Assembly (NCBI GenBank): GCA_964623815.1
Contig: CAZUVR010000013.1
Span: 1-64,000 of the forward strand
DNA length: 64,000 nucleotides
Direction: 5' to 3'
Source of the DNA: Chroococcopsis sp964623815
GTDB taxonomy: Bacteria > Cyanobacteriota > Cyanobacteriia > Cyanobacteriales > Microcystaceae
A program made the position numbers and the translations under genes. Shown piece by piece: positions 61,032 through 64,000 of this stretch. The notes under the pieces were generated by a model that worked only from the letters and a program-made list of their open reading frames with translations, searched no databases and had not been told where the DNA came from. Numbering within the stretch: the first letter of the stretch is position 1; every line of letters begins with the position of its first letter.

Positions 61032-63164
61032 TTAGACGATGGGAATAGCGCCGGCGTTGAAGGTTTGCGTACCGAAACCACCGAGACTGAATGTGCTATT
61101 GAAGATGGGGGCGATGTCGCCGCTCGCGATCGGTAGGTTAGCTTGATAAAGCGGGCCGAAACCGGCGGAGCCGACGTTAATCCCGAGGATACTGCCACTG
61201 ACGGAAGCGGAAAGAGCTTTAAAATCTAAGCTGGCGCTACCTCCTAAAGTCGTAGTATTCCTCAGGCTGGCATCCACACCCACCGCGGCGCTCAGTCCCA
61301 ATTGACCGCCGACAATATCGCTGGGTACGGTGAAGGTGAGATCTTGACCGACGTTGAAATCCAGAACCGTTCTAGAGGCGTTATTGAGGAATAGTTTCCC
61401 TTTGAGTCCGTTAGCGGCTAGATTAAAGTTCTGTCTGACATTTAAAGCCGCCTGTAATCGTAAATCGGCTAGATCGTAACTGAGACTACCACCAAAGAGT
61501 CCGAGATTGGCAGAAACCGAGCCGCCTAAAGGCGGAACCGGAACACCTACGGCGTTTAAAATTGTAGTACCTATCTTATCGAGGTCGATATTGGCGTTTA
61601 AGAAACTATCGCTCGTAGTAGAAGATAAACTTGTACCGTCGCCCGAGAGAATCCCTTGACTATTGAGGACTGGAGCTTTCAAGCCAAAACTACCGAAGTC
61701 ATTGGGAAGATTAAAGGAGGCGCTGATATTAGAATTATCGAGCTTGAGCAGATTGCGGGTGGTTTGCGGTACGTTAACGTTAAGTAGAGAAGCGCTGGAG
61801 CCGCCTACTTGGAAGTTTGCCTGAGCGTTGAAACCGAAGACGAGATCGAGATTATATTTAATGCCCGGCCCTACGGTAGCGAAAGAAGCGCTATTATCGA
61901 GCTTGTAATTCGATTTGATCGTCACCTGTTGCCCCGCTCTGGCTTGAGTCGGTAACTCTAGGGAAATATCGAAGGGAAGTTTAGCATTAACCGAACCGCT
62001 AGTGATACTGAAGTTGGATTGTAGCCCGGCTGTGCCGCTGGTGGAACCAGATACACCGACTCGCGGGACGATGGTAACACCGAATATGCTTCTCTCGTTG
62101 ACTATCGTGGTACTTCCGCTTCTGTTCCAACTGCCACCTAAGAAGCGATTATCCTGAAAAGTAAAAGCGTTGCCATTACTCCACATACTCTGACCGTTAC
62201 TGTTGAAAGTCAAGTTATCGATCTGTACGGTTTGACGGGTAGGTATATTGGTAAGGACAATATCCCGGCTCGGCAGAAAGTTTAGATTAGTGGATAAGGT
62301 AGCTATAGTATTACCGTTGGCGGTGAGTGAGCCGGTGGCAGGGTTGTAGGCGAAGGCACCGGAGCTATTCACTTTCAGGGCGGTTGCATCTACCTGGATC
62401 TTATCGTTTTGAGCGGCGCTAAAGTCGGTAATCGTATCGATGCCCTGCCCGATGACAAACGTATCTGCGCCTGTACCGCCGGTTACGGTATCATTCCCCG
62501 CACCTCCATTGATAAGATCGCTACCAGTACCACCATTGATCCGGTTATTGGCGGTGCTACCGATGATCGTATCATTACCACCAGCACCGATGATATTCTC
62601 GATCGAAATCAGGGTATCAGTTAAGGTAGTATTACCTGGAAATCCTACCACTCCCGTTTGTAAATTAGCGTTGATCGGGCCATTATAAAAAGCATAGCTG
62701 GTGGTGTCGTTGCCATCGCCGCCGTTGATGGTGTCGAAACCGAAACCACCATCAAGAAAATCGTTACCGGCACCGCCATCGATCCGGTTATCGGCGTTAC
62801 TGCCGACGATCGTATCATTACCCACAGTACCAATAATATTCTCGATCGAAATCAGGGTATCAGTTAAGGTAGTATTACCTGGAAATCCTACCACTCCCGT
62901 TTGTAAATTAGCGTTGATCGGGCCATTATAAAAAGCATAGCTGGTGGTGTCGTTGCCATCGCCGCCGTTGATGGTGTCGAAACCGAAACCACCATCAAGA
63001 AAATCATTCCCGGCACCGCCATCGATACTATCATTACCAAAACTCCCAGAAATAGTATCGTTTCCACTTAGTCCAAATATCGTATCGTTAAAAAATCCGC
63101 CCGAGAGATTATCATTACCTAATGTTCCAAATAGGGTTACTCCGAAAAGATTAGTCTGTAACAT
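61032..63164 (-). CDS. RTX-type calcium-binding repeat protein with beta-rich C-terminal part
   Basis: A 710-residue protein. Residues 10-235 contain GGxGND-type calcium-binding nonapeptide repeats (LSGNDTISG, GGAGNDFLDGG, GGDGND), with two nearly identical 81-residue units (about 54-110 and 135-191). Residues about 236-320 carry a DUF-like region after the repeats (GADTFVIGQGIDTITDFSAAQNDKI), and residues 330-710 are a long beta-rich domain with no motif I can name. RTX proteins are usually exported by type I secretion through a C-terminal signal; here the repeats are N-terminal. No enzyme site is seen. The PpiC-like gene follows in the same direction. Confidence 0.75.
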   Translation of the reverse strand: MLQTNLFGVTLFGTLGNDNLSGGFFNDTIFGLSGNDTISGSFGNDSIDGGAGNDFLDGGFGFDTINGGDGNDTTSYAFYNGPINANLQTGVVGFPGNTTLTDTLISIENIIGTVGNDTIVGSNADNRIDGGAGNDFLDGGFGFDTINGGDGNDTTSYAFYNGPINANLQTGVVGFPGNTTLTDTLISIENIIGAGGNDTIIGSTANNRINGGTGSDLINGGAGNDTVTGGTGADTFVIGQGIDTITDFSAAQNDKIQVDATALKVNSSGAFAYNPATGSLTANGNTIATLSTNLNFLPSRDIVLTNIPTRQTVQIDNLTFNSNGQSMWSNGNAFTFQDNRFLGGSWNRSGSTTIVNERSIFGVTIVPRVGVSGSTSGTAGLQSNFSITSGSVNAKLPFDISLELPTQARAGQQVTIKSNYKLDNSASFATVGPGIKYNLDLVFGFNAQANFQVGGSSASLLNVNVPQTTRNLLKLDNSNISASFNLPNDFGSFGLKAPVLNSQGILSGDGTSLSSTTSDSFLNANIDLDKIGTTILNAVGVPVPPLGGSVSANLGLFGGSLSYDLADLRLQAALNVRQNFNLAANGLKGKLFLNNASRTVLDFNVGQDLTFTVPSDIVGGQLGLSAAVGVDASLRNTTTLGGSASLDFKALSASVSGSILGINVGSAGFGPLYQANLPIASGDIAPIFNSTFSLGGFGTQTFNAGAIPIV
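62593..62762. repeat. Direct repeat copy 1 in the RTX gene
   Basis: A 170-base stretch identical to 62836-63005, shifted by 243 bases (81 codons). Base-for-base identity shows a recent in-frame duplication. Confidence 0.9.
62836..63005. repeat. Direct repeat copy 2 in the RTX gene
   Basis: Second copy of the 170-base unit; the distance of 243 bases is a multiple of three, so the reading frame continues. Confidence 0.9.
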
Positions 63165-63488
63165 GATAAGTTTCCTTACTTGTTGTTGGTTTGATTTACA
63201 GTTAAAACAATAACAACAATAAGAGTAAATAAAAATCCATAAAACCTATATTTTCTGGAGTAAAAAATCTTGAATAATCTCATAAAAATAAACCGTAAAA
63301 TTTGGAAATTATCATATACATAAAGCTAATATAGTATGAGTTTTATATGATAATCGCCTGATGCAACCGGTTCACAGGCAGATAAACCTCATAGGCTGAA
63401 ACGATAACTAATAGAGATAGGGATCTTGATCGATACTCACGAACCTATATACTGAAAGAGATATATCCACGCTCCTAACCTTCCTGTT
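63165..63488. other. AT-rich divergent promoter region
   Basis: A 324-base AT-rich region between the RTX gene and the CO2-hydration gene, which start in opposite directions. Its visible feature is an inverted repeat at 63308-63354. Both promoters must be here. Confidence 0.6.
63308..63354. promoter_or_regulatory. Inverted repeat before the CO2-hydration gene
   Basis: ATTATCATATA (63308-63318) and its exact reverse complement TATATGATAAT (63344-63354) are spaced by 25 bases. The arm centres are 36 bases apart, between three and three and a half DNA turns. It may be a two-site operator. The link to a known regulator is not shown by sequence. Confidence 0.4.
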
Positions 63489-64000
63489 ATGGTACAGACC
63501 CTACCTACTTCTCGTCATCCTCTCTCTAAATACATATCCCGTCTCGAAACAGGCTCGGCTCTGTTAGAAGACTCGCCGGAGAATGTCTTGGAGGTAGTAG
63601 GTATACTAAAAAGTTATGGTGTGGTATTGGATGCTTACTCCCGTAACTTGATCTATATATCGGAAAATCAGTTTTTAGTCTTTTTCCCTTTTTTCAAATA
63701 CTTCAACGGCAAAGTATCTTCTGGGCAACTCCTCAAGCACTGGTGGCACGATCGCATTAATTTCGAGTACGCCGAATACTGTATGAAAACCATGTTCTGG
63801 CACGGTGGCGGCGGTTTAGATGCCTACGTTGACAGTCCTGAATTCTCCGGAGCGTGTCAATCTCTGATTAAGGCTAAATTTTCCTATAATCCCTTCCTAC
63901 TGGGTTTAGATAAAATCTTCCCCGAATTTCTACCCGAACAGTTACGCATGATGGCCTATTACAGTGGCTTAGGGCAATTCTGGCGGGTAATGGCGGACAC
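63489..64000 (+). CDS. CO2-hydration protein (ChpX/ChpY type), 3' end outside window
   Basis: The first 170 codons of a ChpX/ChpY (CupB/CupA) protein: starts MVQTLPTSRHPLSKYI, then VVGILKSYGVVLDAYSRNL, FFPFFKYFNGKVSSGQLL and MKTMFWHGGGGLDAYVDSPE. These proteins bind special NDH-1 complexes on thylakoids and convert CO2 to bicarbonate in carbon concentration. Whether this is the low-CO2-inducible ChpY or the constitutive ChpX cannot be told, because ndhF/ndhD partners are not in the window. The frame runs open to the right edge. Confidence 0.88.
   Translation, partial: MVQTLPTSRHPLSKYISRLETGSALLEDSPENVLEVVGILKSYGVVLDAYSRNLIYISENQFLVFFPFFKYFNGKVSSGQLLKHWWHDRINFEYAEYCMKTMFWHGGGGLDAYVDSPEFSGACQSLIKAKFSYNPFLLGLDKIFPEFLPEQLRMMAYYSGLGQFWRVMAD

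Overview
The window is a piece of a cyanobacterial chromosome. The evidence is direct: complete psaC, psaF and psaJ genes for photosystem I subunits, an Flv3-type flavodiiron protein, the start of a CO2-hydration (ChpX/ChpY, also called CupB/CupA) gene, a fused PyrF-PyrE enzyme, a lumenal-type pentapeptide protein, several small cyanobacterial families (DUF3285, DUF4278, AAA-like proteins) and many copies of the HIP1 octamer GCGATCGC. The genus cannot be fixed from sequence reading alone. There is no insertion sequence, prophage or CRISPR array. One run of 100 N (23295-23394) is a scaffold join; the 55 bases on its two sides are identical, so the gap is almost certainly an assembly artefact.

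Layout. 1-2.4 kb: 3' part of a tRNA-Leu(UAG), an exported amidohydrolase, an orphan ParA ATPase and a small membrane protein. 2.4-12.8 kb: a four-gene leftward chemotaxis-type operon, MCP-MCP-CheA-CheW. Each MCP has one GAF domain with both cysteine motifs of DXCF-type cyanobacteriochromes, so this looks like a PixJ-like light-sensing (phototaxis) system with two photoreceptors. 12.8-15.6 kb: a TldE/TldD pair. 15.9-18 kb: psaC, an AEC permease and an FGE-like protein. 18.3-22.9 kb: a dihydroorotase-like protein without its metal ligands, an LpxB-related protein and a DICT-GAF histidine kinase. 22.8-25.8 kb: secreted or small proteins and an LCP cell-wall ligase. 26-31 kb: Ap4A phosphorylase, PyrF-PyrE, TatA, a secreted nuclease and a Fur-family regulator. 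31-34.6 kb: a beta-propeller/degenerate MBL pair and the DUF3285-ybeY-dgkA-trpG operon. 34.8-40.5 kb: a large putative glycosidase, a thioredoxin-fold/2OG-dioxygenase fusion, a TSUP permease and pgeF. 40.5-46.5 kb: birA-recR, two tiny DUF4278-type genes, an AAA ATPase with phased repeats upstream, flv3 and a DUF1361 protein. 46.9-49.8 kb: a lipoprotein, two hypotheticals and murG. 49.8-51.9 kb: a gene-poor accessory patch with a long inverted repeat, a possible decayed tRNA, two small orphan genes, heptamer repeats and an HTH pseudogene. 51.9-56.3 kb: truB-tsaD, psaF-psaJ, an EamA permease and a SIMPL protein. 56.5-63.2 kb: a fused hydantoinase/oxoprolinase, a PpiC-like protein and an RTX-repeat protein. 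63.5 kb to the edge: the CO2-hydration gene.

Most genes are ordinary core functions (photosynthesis, cell wall, pyrimidines, tRNA modification, recombination). The points most worth a second look are the double DXCF photoreceptor operon, the nine-fold acidic VFG-type motif in the CheA linker, a short dispersed repeat inserted in frame in two genes of that operon, heptanucleotide repeats (one forming a protein linker), an apparent ATT start codon of recR, several pseudoenzymes, and the accessory patch at 49.8-51.9 kb.
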